Of a stretch of DNA of 5,133 bases, positions 1 through 5,133 are shown piece after piece. The notes under the pieces are model-generated. The model was not told the origin of the DNA. It saw only the letters and a list, made by a program, of their open reading frames with translations, and did no database searches. How positions within the stretch are numbered: position 1 is the first letter of the stretch; every line of letters begins with the position of its first letter. Made by a program: the position numbers and the translations under genes. The DNA is taken from the NCBI GenBank assembly GCA_947456995.1, contig CANGVB010000334.1, positions 1 through 5,133 on the forward strand, written 5' to 3'. This stretch comes from Bryobacteraceae bacterium. Its GTDB lineage: Bacteria; Acidobacteriota; Terriglobia; Bryobacterales; Bryobacteraceae.

Positions 1-834
1 CCACAGCCCGCCCTTACTGTGCGCTACAACATGCAGTCGCTCTGCACCGAATTCCAGACAAGCCTGAGACAGCGAACTCCCGAGAGGCCCGCGGCCAATC
101 GTCTCAAGCACTACATCGTCGCCGAGCGAGTCTGGCTTGGGATTAGCGTTGCCCTTCTTCTTGGCTGTGTAGTAGCCTATGGATCGGTCATCGAATGGCC
201 TTCTGAAATCCGACGAAAACCAAGCTGGCCCTGCGCTGCGCCCGTGGACAAATAAAAAGGGGGCAAGTGCATTAAAGCGCAGCCGCGAAAACTTCAAACC
301 AGCGCCGCAACCATTACAAACCGCGCCCGAAATCACCGAAGTTCGGGCGGCGATGACATTGACGCCTGGCCTTGGGTCGCGGCCCTCCCGCCTAACCCCA
401 AACTTGAAATTATCTAGGCGGATCTCGAAACTGTACTTACGGCTCTCCCTTCTCCGCGAAAAGATGAACTCCTGCGGCACACCATTGATACTACTTCGAA
501 AAGAAATGTCAGCATCCGCGCCGTTACCCACCTCAGCCTGAATACATCCCTGAGCTTGGATTAGGCCTTTGCTCACGAGCGAGCCAAAGTTTTGCGGTTC
601 TCCAGCGGCAGTAACAACATCCAATCCCCCATTTCCGATGACACGGCTGATCTCTAGCCGGGCGGTTTGAGTGGATGAGATGCAATCCCCTTCTCCACAC
701 CCAAAGTCAACCGTTCCTGGCACTTCGGTATTGTATGGCCTTTCCTCGCAACCACCATAGGCTTGCATACATGGAATTAAAGATAAAAAGAGAGCAGAGA
801 AAACAGCTACACGGTGACGTCCTTCAAGTGCCAT
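1..834 (-). CDS. Secreted alpha/beta hydrolase (lipase/esterase-like), C-terminus cut off by window edge
   Basis: Reading the minus strand from an ATG at 834, the frame stays open for 278 codons to the left edge with no stop. An in-frame TAA at 846-844 lies just upstream. Residues 1-25 look like a signal peptide: basic start with R6, H7 and R8, a hydrophobic core VAVFSALFLSLIP, and likely cleavage after CMQA. Residues about 26-185 are beta-rich with Cys at 29, 46, 51, 97, 173 and 176, and I do not recognise this domain. Residues 190-200 (APFLFVHGRSA) fit the first core strand and oxyanion-hole HG of lipases. Residues 267-277 (LHVVAHSKGGL) fit the nucleophile elbow, with Ser273 as nucleophile and Ala in place of the usual first Gly of GxSxG. 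The acid and His of the triad would lie outside the window. Substrate is unknown. Seven of 24 Arg codons are AGA/AGG, apparently more than in the protease and dcd genes. No clear Shine-Dalgarno is seen; the start rests on the signal peptide and the upstream stop. Confidence 0.82.
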   Translation of the reverse strand, partial: MALEGRHRVAVFSALFLSLIPCMQAYGGCEERPYNTEVPGTVDFGCGEGDCISSTQTARLEISRVIGNGGLDVVTAAGEPQNFGSLVSKGLIQAQGCIQAEVGNGADADISFRSSINGVPQEFIFSRRRESRKYSFEIRLDNFKFGVRREGRDPRPGVNVIAARTSVISGAVCNGCGAGLKFSRLRFNALAPFLFVHGRSAGPAWFSSDFRRPFDDRSIGYYTAKKKGNANPKPDSLGDDVVLETIGRGPLGSSLSQACLEFGAERLHVVAHSKGGLW

Positions 835-932
835 AACCGCAGCTTAGCCCAATCTGACTGGGCTTACAAGAGTAATGTTTTGAATTACAAACTAATGAAT
901 TCTAAAGCTACATGAATGCAAAGTTCCCCCTG
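835..932 (-). other. AT-rich spacer between dcd and the hydrolase gene, with a small hairpin
   Basis: This 98-base gap is richer in A/T than the flanking genes, which suggests that the hydrolase has its own promoter rather than being tightly coupled to dcd. A perfect 6-bp inverted repeat (AGCCCA, 7-base loop, TGGGCT) lies at 846-864, ending 11 bases before the hydrolase start codon. It has no T-run on either side, so it is not a convincing terminator. It would fold in the mRNA leader. A TAGAAT box (minus strand) is -10-like, with GGAACT 17 bases upstream just after the dcd stop. That resembles an ECF-sigma -35 more than a housekeeping one, and I would not call a promoter from it. Confidence 0.4.
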
Positions 933-1502
933 CTACTTCAACTCCCCAGCCAGCTTGCTAGCCAGCGGGCTCTGCTGCCCCGCATACTTATTCCCAGGCT
1001 TCGACCGATACGGCATCGACGACGGCGTCGACAGCTCCTCAAACGTCATCGAACAAATCCGCATCCCCGGATACAGCGCCACCGGCATAATCCCCAAATT
1101 CGACAACTCAAGCGTCGCCCGCCCACTCCAGCCCGGATCAAACAACCCGGCCGTCCCATGCACAATAATCCCGATCCGTCCCAGACTCGACCGTCCCTCA
1201 AGCCGCCCCAAAATATCAGGCGCAAGCTCCAGATGCTCCACCGTAATCGCCAGCGCAAACTCACGAGGCTGCAAGATAAACGCTTCCCCATCCGGCACCA
1301 CAATCGTCCGCATCAGCTTCGAGATATCCACCTTATCCCGCAAGTCAATAAACGCGTGCTTGGAATGCTCAAAAATACTGAACTCATTCCCCAGCCGGAA
1401 GTCGACACTGCAACTCCCGATATGCTCCTCCGGCATAGCCGGATTTACTGCGATCTTGCCCGAAGCGAGCGCTTTGCGAATATCGACGTCTGATAAAACC
1501 AT
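933..1502 (-). CDS. dcd: dCTP deaminase (possibly bifunctional dCTP deaminase/dUTPase)
   Basis: A complete 189-residue cytosolic enzyme of the dUTPase/DCD superfamily, normal length for the family (about 190). It deaminates dCTP to dUTP on the route to dTMP. The core block runs from about residue 102 to 135: EGRSSLGR (E102-R109), HGTAG (H115-G119), DPGWSG (D122-G127) and LELSN. By alignment from memory to the E. coli enzyme, R104, S105, R109 and the catalytic glutamate E132 are all kept. The C-terminal lid has the KYAGQ motif (172-176). The TAG sequence with a following DPG resembles the bifunctional actinobacterial/archaeal enzymes, which also cleave dUTP to dUMP, more than the E. coli TAH form; this is inference. 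The start at 1502 is preceded by GGAA five bases upstream. An upstream in-frame ATG at 1550 lies in the loop of the terminator hairpin and is rejected. The stop is TAG at 935-933. Confidence 0.96.
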   Translation of the reverse strand: MVLSDVDIRKALASGKIAVNPAMPEEHIGSCSVDFRLGNEFSIFEHSKHAFIDLRDKVDISKLMRTIVVPDGEAFILQPREFALAITVEHLELAPDILGRLEGRSSLGRIGIIVHGTAGLFDPGWSGRATLELSNLGIMPVALYPGMRICSMTFEELSTPSSMPYRSKPGNKYAGQQSPLASKLAGELK

Positions 1503-1532
1503 GTATTTTCCGTGTGCTTTAGCGATTGTAAA
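1503..1532 (-). promoter_or_regulatory. dcd upstream region: GGAA ribosome site and a weak possible promoter
   Basis: On the minus strand GGAA at 1511-1508 stands five bases before the dcd ATG and is a reasonable Shine-Dalgarno core. The same short interval contains TTTACA (1532-1527) and GAAAAT (1510-1505) spaced by 16 bases, a fair match to sigma-70 boxes. If that promoter were used, transcription would begin about at the start codon and the message would be leaderless, so the promoter and the ribosome site are alternatives. The evidence for either is sequence resemblance only. Confidence 0.3.
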
Positions 1533-1561
1533 CGAAAAGCCCGGCGCCATCAGCACCGGGC
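1530..1561 (-). terminator. Intrinsic (Rho-independent) terminator downstream of tRNA-Ala
   Basis: Read on the minus strand, a 9-bp stem (GCCCGGTGC / GCGCCGGGC, one G-U pair) encloses a 5-base loop TGATG and is followed directly by TTTTCGTTT. The stem arms are at 1561-1553 and 1547-1539. It lies 26 bases after the encoded CCA of the tRNA and ends the protease/tRNA transcription unit. It also separates that unit from dcd and rules out the longer dcd start at 1550. On the plus strand the run after the hairpin is CTTCCCTT, so the terminator works best in the minus direction. Confidence 0.9.
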
Positions 1562-1586
1562 CTTCCCTTAAAAGATAAAAACGATT

Positions 1587-1662
1587 TGGTGGACGAGAAG
1601 GGGTTCGAACCCTCGACCCCCGCATTGCGAACGCGGTGCTCTCCCAACTGAGCTACTCGCCC
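1587..1662 (-). tRNA. tRNA-Ala, anticodon CGC (reads GCG), CCA encoded
   Basis: A full 76-base cloverleaf reads on the minus strand. The acceptor arm is GGGCGAG / CTCGTCC with a G3:U70 wobble, the classic alanine identity element, then discriminator A and an encoded CCA (1589-1587). The D arm contains the GCTCAGTTGGGAGAGC block. The anticodon stem CCGCG / TGCGG encloses the loop TTCGCAA, so the anticodon is CGC (1629-1627 on the plus strand). The T arm is GAGGG-TTCGAAC-CCCTT. The 5' end lies only 14 bases past the metalloprotease stop codon, so the tRNA either has a promoter inside the end of that gene or is cut out of its transcript. I see no convincing dedicated promoter in the 3' end of the protease gene. 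Confidence 0.97.
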
Positions 1663-1676
1663 AAACCATCTTTAGT

Positions 1677-4247
1677 TTACCCCTTCTTGGGGTCTAAAAT
1701 CATCTCGATCTCTTTACGGCAGTCCTTCAAGTGGCTCAACGTAGCCGCATCCTTCGCCGTCAGTGCCGCAGCAGCAAGACGCTGGCTCAACTGCTCCAGC
1801 ATCACCCGCGCCGTCCCGCGAAAGTCCGTCTGCTGCCAGCCAGCCGTCATCATCGCCATGATCTCCGGGTTCCCGCGGCCACCAAAGCCGCCCAGTGCAG
1901 GCGCAGCCGGCCGCGTCAGCAGCGTCTTGATGTGGTCAATGTAGTTGCGCTGCAATGCCCGTCGATAGATATCGATCGACGTGCCAGGCTTTGCCACCTC
2001 ACTAAACACCCCACCCTGCACATCGGTCATAAACTCGCGCAGCGTATAAGCGTTCTTCGCGTCCAGTGCCTCCGCATCGGTCAACAACTTAAACCGCATC
2101 GGTGACAGCAGCGACTCCAGCGTCTGCTTCTGCTGATTGATGATGATGTCGGCAGCCCCAAAATACTGGAACTGGTTCAGCAACTCCGGCTTGATCAGAT
2201 TCGTCGGCGGCACAAAAACCTGCTCCTGCAAGAACTTCACCGCTTCCTTCTGCTTCGCCTTCGGCACTCGCGCAAACTGGTCGCCACCACGCCCGGCCAG
2301 AGTGCGGCTCTCCACCACACCACCCACCATGCGCACTACCGATCCCAGCCAAAGCCGGCGCAATCCCCAAACATCCTGAAAAGTCTCCTTCAACAAATCG
2401 AAGTCCTCACCAGGCCGGGTCGTCGCCTTCACCAGCCAGCCATTGATCACCCGCTCCAGATTCTTAAAGCCCAGCGTCGTAGCCAACACCGGGTCATCCC
2501 CGATATTCTCGGTCTTCACCGTCGGGTCGATCATGGCCGGCCCATCCTCGCCACCAAAGCGCAAGAATGGCTCTACCAACTGGCGCGCCGCAATCTGATC
2601 CAGCGCCGTCTTCTCGTCATCCGGGTTCTTCGCACCAACCACAGGCTTATAGCCCCACTCAATCGCAAACTTGTCATAGTCCGCAATGATCGGGATCAGC
2701 GCGCTCACGTTATCTTCCGGCTGCGCCACATAGTTGAAACGCCCGTAAGCCATAATCGAGCCCACGCTGCCATGCGTCTTGGTAAATGCCGGGTCCCGCA
2801 ACTGCGCAATCGAATAAGCCGAGCTCGCCTTATGGTTGTGCCGAAGCCCAATCGTATGCCCCACCTCATGCGAAGCGATGTAGAGCAGAATCTCGCCCAT
2901 CAGCTTCTTGTCAAAGGGCAGCCTCCGCGCCGCATCGTTCTGCGCCGAACACATCGCAAAATACCAGGCCTGCGACAGCTTCAGCACATCATGCCAAAGA
3001 ATCAGGTGCGTACTGATAATCTCGCCACTGCGCGGGTCATGCACATGCGGACCCATCGCATTCTCCACCGGCAAGGCCGCCCAGCGCACTACCGAATAGC
3101 GCACATCCTCGGCATCCCAGGTCGGGTCCTGCTCCTTCGTAGGCGCGTCCTTGGCGATAATCGCGTTCTTGAATCCAGCCTGCTCAAAGGCCACATTCCA
3201 GTCCTCGATTCCCTTCTTGATATAGGGCTTCCACACATCGGGCACTTCGCGGCCCACATAGAACGTAATCGGCTTCACCGGCTCACTCACAGCCGCATTC
3301 GGATTCTTCTTCTCCAAACGAAAACGAGTAATAAAGCCCTTCTGCTCCACGCGATTTTCTTCGTTCGCGTACTCCTCAAACGGCTGCACAAAATAACCCA
3401 CGCGCGGGTCAAAGTTACGGCCCATCATCGGCTTCTCCGGCAGCAGCACCATGCTGTAATGCACCATCACACTCAGGCTCCGCAACCCACCCGGAATCAC
3501 AGCCGGAGGCGGCGCATTCGGGCTAGCTGAAGGCAGCGGCGGCGCACCAAAATTCCACGTCAAGGTCGAACGTACTTCGATGTTTTCCGGAAACGCCTTA
3601 ATCTCATCGACAAAGCTCCGCGTCGGGTCCGCCGGCGGCACCATCGGCAGCCGCAAACTCGCAAGCAAACTCACCACAGACAGCTCCGGGATATCCGCCG
3701 AAAACATCGACGTCACATCAATCACCGCGCTCTTATCCTTACCCTCAGCTTCAACATTGAAGGCCCGGATGATCGGCTGAAAATTCGATAGCGACACAGC
3801 AAGCTGCGTCCCGGCATCCCCATTGGTAGCCCGCTTGGTCACCGGATTGATCTTGAGAAACACGCGATTCCCACGCCGCTCCCAGCGCACCATCCGCGTA
3901 TTGCCCGGGCTGCCGCTATAGCCAACCCCGGGAGGCGCCTGCGCGATCTCGTTGTACATCAACATGTCGCGCCCGTAAAGCTTCTCCGGGATCTCGTAAT
4001 ACCACTTCTCGTCCAGCGTATGAACCTTGAACAACCCGTCCTTGGTCTTCGCCTTCGCGGTGATTACGTCTTCGTATTTCTTCGGGCCCGTCGCTGGCGG
4101 ACGCGCAATCGGCGGCGCACCTCCTCCACGGCCATTGGCAGGGGGCGTAGCCGGCGGCACAGGAGGTTCCTGCGACATCAGACCTACGGGTAAAAGCAGA
4201 ACAGCCGTCGCCAGTAAGCGACGGCTGAGAAGCCGGTTCTTCAACAT
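1677..4247 (-). CDS. Secreted zinc-dependent metalloprotease of the metzincin type (DUF5118/DUF5117/DUF4953 family)
   Basis: An 856-residue exported protein. Residues 1-24 form a signal peptide (KNRLLSRR then LLATAVLLLPVGL, cleavage near LMS-QEP). Residues about 26-55 are a Pro/Gly/Ala-rich linker. Residues about 55-300 match the DUF5118/DUF5117 region and carry a second Pro-rich loop at 236-254. Residues about 325-640 are the DUF4953 peptidase domain. The zinc-binding motif HEVGHTIGLRHN gives ligands H460, H464 and H470 with E461 as catalytic base, and SIMAY (497-501) is the Met-turn. The conserved GPHVHDPRSGEI block is at 399-410. About 215 C-terminal residues are helical and end at PKKG. 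All key residues are intact, so an active peptidase is expected in the periplasm or outside the cell; the substrate is unknown. The start is supported by AGAGG 10 bases upstream and by the signal peptide. It follows the YtkA-like gene by 28 bases and precedes tRNA-Ala by 14. Confidence 0.95.
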   Translation of the reverse strand: MLKNRLLSRRLLATAVLLLPVGLMSQEPPVPPATPPANGRGGGAPPIARPPATGPKKYEDVITAKAKTKDGLFKVHTLDEKWYYEIPEKLYGRDMLMYNEIAQAPPGVGYSGSPGNTRMVRWERRGNRVFLKINPVTKRATNGDAGTQLAVSLSNFQPIIRAFNVEAEGKDKSAVIDVTSMFSADIPELSVVSLLASLRLPMVPPADPTRSFVDEIKAFPENIEVRSTLTWNFGAPPLPSASPNAPPPAVIPGGLRSLSVMVHYSMVLLPEKPMMGRNFDPRVGYFVQPFEEYANEENRVEQKGFITRFRLEKKNPNAAVSEPVKPITFYVGREVPDVWKPYIKKGIEDWNVAFEQAGFKNAIIAKDAPTKEQDPTWDAEDVRYSVVRWAALPVENAMGPHVHDPRSGEIISTHLILWHDVLKLSQAWYFAMCSAQNDAARRLPFDKKLMGEILLYIASHEVGHTIGLRHNHKASSAYSIAQLRDPAFTKTHGSVGSIMAYGRFNYVAQPEDNVSALIPIIADYDKFAIEWGYKPVVGAKNPDDEKTALDQIAARQLVEPFLRFGGEDGPAMIDPTVKTENIGDDPVLATTLGFKNLERVINGWLVKATTRPGEDFDLLKETFQDVWGLRRLWLGSVVRMVGGVVESRTLAGRGGDQFARVPKAKQKEAVKFLQEQVFVPPTNLIKPELLNQFQYFGAADIIINQQKQTLESLLSPMRFKLLTDAEALDAKNAYTLREFMTDVQGGVFSEVAKPGTSIDIYRRALQRNYIDHIKTLLTRPAAPALGGFGGRGNPEIMAMMTAGWQQTDFRGTARVMLEQLSQRLAAAALTAKDAATLSHLKDCRKEIEMILDPKKG

Positions 4248-4275
4248 GTTCGAGAGACCTCTTTCGAGTTTTTAG
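4248..4275 (-). promoter_or_regulatory. Metalloprotease ribosome-binding site within a weak inverted repeat
   Basis: The spacer between the YtkA-like stop and the protease ATG holds AAAGAGG (minus strand 4264-4258), with AGAGG 10 bases from the start codon, slightly long. It sits inside an inverted repeat, TCGA at 4267-4264 against TCGA at 4253-4250, with two more pairs inside after one mismatch. The Shine-Dalgarno core would lie partly in the loop. The hairpin is weak, so a regulatory role is uncertain; the ribosome site itself is reasonably clear. Confidence 0.55.
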
Positions 4276-4635
4276 TTATTCCTTAACTTCGTAGCGGAAT
4301 TTTTGACTGGCGCTGTTCGCACCCTTCTTCGCTTTCACTTCAATCTGCCAGGCACCCACCATGATGAACTTCTGTTTCGATTCATAAACGCCGGGCTTCA
4401 CCTGCTTGGCCGCTTCTTTGAATTCGCCGTGGTCCATTTCCACCATCGTCAAAATGGTCTCCACTTCAGCGCCAGCCACCGGCTGGCCCTTGGCATCAAC
4501 AATCTTCACCGTCAGCGGCGTATCGTAATTGGCCTTCACCTGCTTCGGCAATTCGTACTGAATCTTCCAGGCCGACTTGTCTTGCCCGAAGAGGCCGAGC
4601 GCACACACAACGAGAGAAAGCAAAAAAATCCGCAT
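4276..4635 (-). CDS. Small secreted YtkA/FixH-like beta-sandwich protein
   Basis: A 119-residue protein with a signal peptide at residues 1-18 (MRIFLLSLVVCALGLFGQ), so about 100 residues are exported. The mature part reads as one Ig-like beta sandwich: PLTVKIVDAKGQPVAGAEV (40-58), then MVEMDHGEF (64-72), then GVYESKQKFIMVGAWQIEV (82-100). This order, with G-Q-P-V-x-G-A, M-x-x-M-x-H-G and the M-V-G-A-W strand, is typical of the YtkA-like/FixH-like domain. M64, M67, H69 and M92 could bind a soft metal such as copper, but that is inference. C11 is in the signal peptide with Val before it, so no lipobox is seen. It starts 9 bases after the DUF4097 gene and ends 28 bases before the protease gene. 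The upstream GGGA is too close to the ATG for a good ribosome site, so translational coupling to the preceding gene is likely. Confidence 0.87.
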   Translation of the reverse strand: MRIFLLSLVVCALGLFGQDKSAWKIQYELPKQVKANYDTPLTVKIVDAKGQPVAGAEVETILTMVEMDHGEFKEAAKQVKPGVYESKQKFIMVGAWQIEVKAKKGANSASQKFRYEVKE

Positions 4636-4644
4636 GTCCCGATT

Positions 4645-5133
4645 CTATAACTTTTGCAGCCGAACGCTACCATTCGATGTGCTGACCCGGATCGGCCCAC
4701 CGCCGGTCCCAACTTTGCCATCCACACGAGTCTTCGAAACCGTACCTGTCGACGACATCTCGAACTCATTGGTTATGCTCGAATTCGATGTCGTTACCCG
4801 CAAATCCGCATTCAACTTCGCAGGCAGCCGCAACGTCACCCCCGAATTGCTTGTATCGACATCAAGCGACTGCCCCTTGTAATCCGGCAAGCTCAAATCA
4901 ATCGAACCATTCGAACTATCCGCCTTCACCGGCCGGCCCTCTGCCAGCTTTTCGACACGTGCCTTGATGCTCGAATTAGAAGTCGAGGCCTCAAAGCCGC
5001 CCTCCAGGCCATCTACCGTGATCGAACCATTCGAAGTCCGCCCCACAAAGTCCCCGTGCACACCCGTCACATCGATTGAAGCATTTGAAGTCTTCGCATC
5101 GAGCTTGCCTTCAAGCCCCCGCACCTTCACCGA
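4645..5133 (-). CDS. DUF4097-family beta-helix/adhesin-like protein, N-terminus cut off by window edge
   Basis: The last 162 codons of a gene that enters from the right edge; the frame is open to the final base, so the GTG at 5130 is an internal Val and not a start. The visible part is made of short beta strands built around a recurring T-S-N-(A/G/S)-(S/G)-(I/V) unit, the pattern of the DUF4097 family, which is predicted to fold as a right-handed-helix-like stack of strands. A signal peptide or membrane anchor would be in the missing N-terminal part. It ends in VRLQKL with a TAG stop and is followed 9 bases later by the YtkA-like gene, consistent with one operon. Members are exported or membrane-anchored in many bacteria, and no biochemical activity is established for most of them. 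No catalytic residues are seen. Confidence 0.9.
   Translation of the reverse strand, partial: SVKVRGLEGKLDAKTSNASIDVTGVHGDFVGRTSNGSITVDGLEGGFEASTSNSSIKARVEKLAEGRPVKADSSNGSIDLSLPDYKGQSLDVDTSNSGVTLRLPAKLNADLRVTTSNSSITNEFEMSSTGTVSKTRVDGKVGTGGGPIRVSTSNGSVRLQKL
4672..5091 (-). repeat. Seven-copy TSN-type peptide repeat inside the DUF4097 protein
   Basis: Counting residues from the GTG at 5130, the triplet T/S-S-N occurs at 14, 32, 50, 72, 93, 114 and 151, giving steps of 18, 18, 22, 21, 21 and 37. Each copy is followed by a small residue and then Ile or Val two or three positions on. The last gap is about twice the usual step, as if one copy had decayed. At DNA level a 15-base stretch, ATCGAACCATTCGAA on the plus strand, is repeated exactly at 4901-4915 and 5021-5035. 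The regular step suggests one asparagine ladder position per coil of a beta helix. Confidence 0.8.

Noticed and set aside
19..541. Plus-strand frames in the left 550 bases
   Set aside because: They overlap the longer minus-strand hydrolase frame, which has a signal peptide and ordered catalytic motifs; the plus frames show none.
766..768. Internal ATG (Met23) as the hydrolase start
   Set aside because: It would remove the signal peptide that the upstream ATG provides.
846..864. Hairpin AGCCCA/TGGGCT as a terminator for dcd
   Set aside because: It has only six base pairs and no T-run on either side, and it lies only 11 bases from the hydrolase start.
912..1578. Two long plus-strand open frames opposite dcd
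   Set aside because: They lie antisense to a clearly recognisable dCTP deaminase, are rich in Arg/Pro/His as shadow frames are, and match no known protein pattern.
1587..1662. tRNA-Ala as an attachment site for an integrated element
   Set aside because: No integrase gene and no second copy of the tRNA 3' end appear in the window, and the gene just downstream is the housekeeping dcd.
2772..3530. A 252-codon plus-strand frame opposite the metalloprotease
   Set aside because: It is very rich in Arg and His, has no signal or domain pattern, and mirrors codon bias of the real gene on the other strand.
5128..5130. GTG at 5130 as the start of the DUF4097 gene
   Set aside because: The frame is open to the right edge, no ribosome site can be seen, and a start here would leave the protein without the export signal expected of the family.

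Overview
The window looks like ordinary chromosome from a moderately GC-rich soil-type bacterium, most likely an acidobacterium (Acidobacteriota; a Bryobacter/Solibacter-like lineage is a guess). The basis is the style of the proteins: a large secreted DUF5117/DUF4953 metzincin with a Pro/Gly/Ala-rich mature N-terminus, a DUF4097 protein and a YtkA-like protein. No 16S or other strong taxonomic marker is present. Everything real in the window is read from the minus strand, so gene order in the direction of transcription runs from the right edge to the left.

Right part (5133 down to 1677): a three-gene, tightly spaced, apparently co-transcribed envelope/secretion cluster. It holds the C-terminal part of a DUF4097 beta-helix protein (cut by the window edge), then 9 bases later a small secreted YtkA/FixH-like protein, then 28 bases later an 856-residue secreted zinc metalloprotease with an intact metzincin motif (H460-E461-H464-H470) and a Met-turn at M499.

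Middle (1662 down to 1530): a complete tRNA-Ala with anticodon CGC, the G3:U70 identity pair and an encoded CCA end starts 14 bases after the protease stop codon. It is followed by a strong intrinsic terminator. The terminator closes the transcription unit and also decides the start of the next gene.

Left part (1502 down to 1): dcd, a complete dCTP deaminase of 189 residues with all recognisable catalytic residues. After a 98-base AT-rich gap comes the first 278 codons of a secreted alpha/beta hydrolase (lipase/esterase-like). That gene has no stop codon inside the window, so it is easily missed. It has a signal peptide, a cysteine-containing beta-rich N-terminal region of unknown type, a strand-plus-HG oxyanion segment and an A-H-S-K-G nucleophile elbow. 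The window ends five residues after the predicted nucleophile serine.

Functionally, the protease cluster and the hydrolase act outside the cytoplasm, while dcd (pyrimidine nucleotide supply) and tRNA-Ala are housekeeping. I see no mobile element, CRISPR array or phage gene. The points most worth a second look are the hidden hydrolase, the tRNA placed directly behind a protease gene, the DUF4097-YtkA-metzincin grouping, and the very short space left for a dcd promoter.
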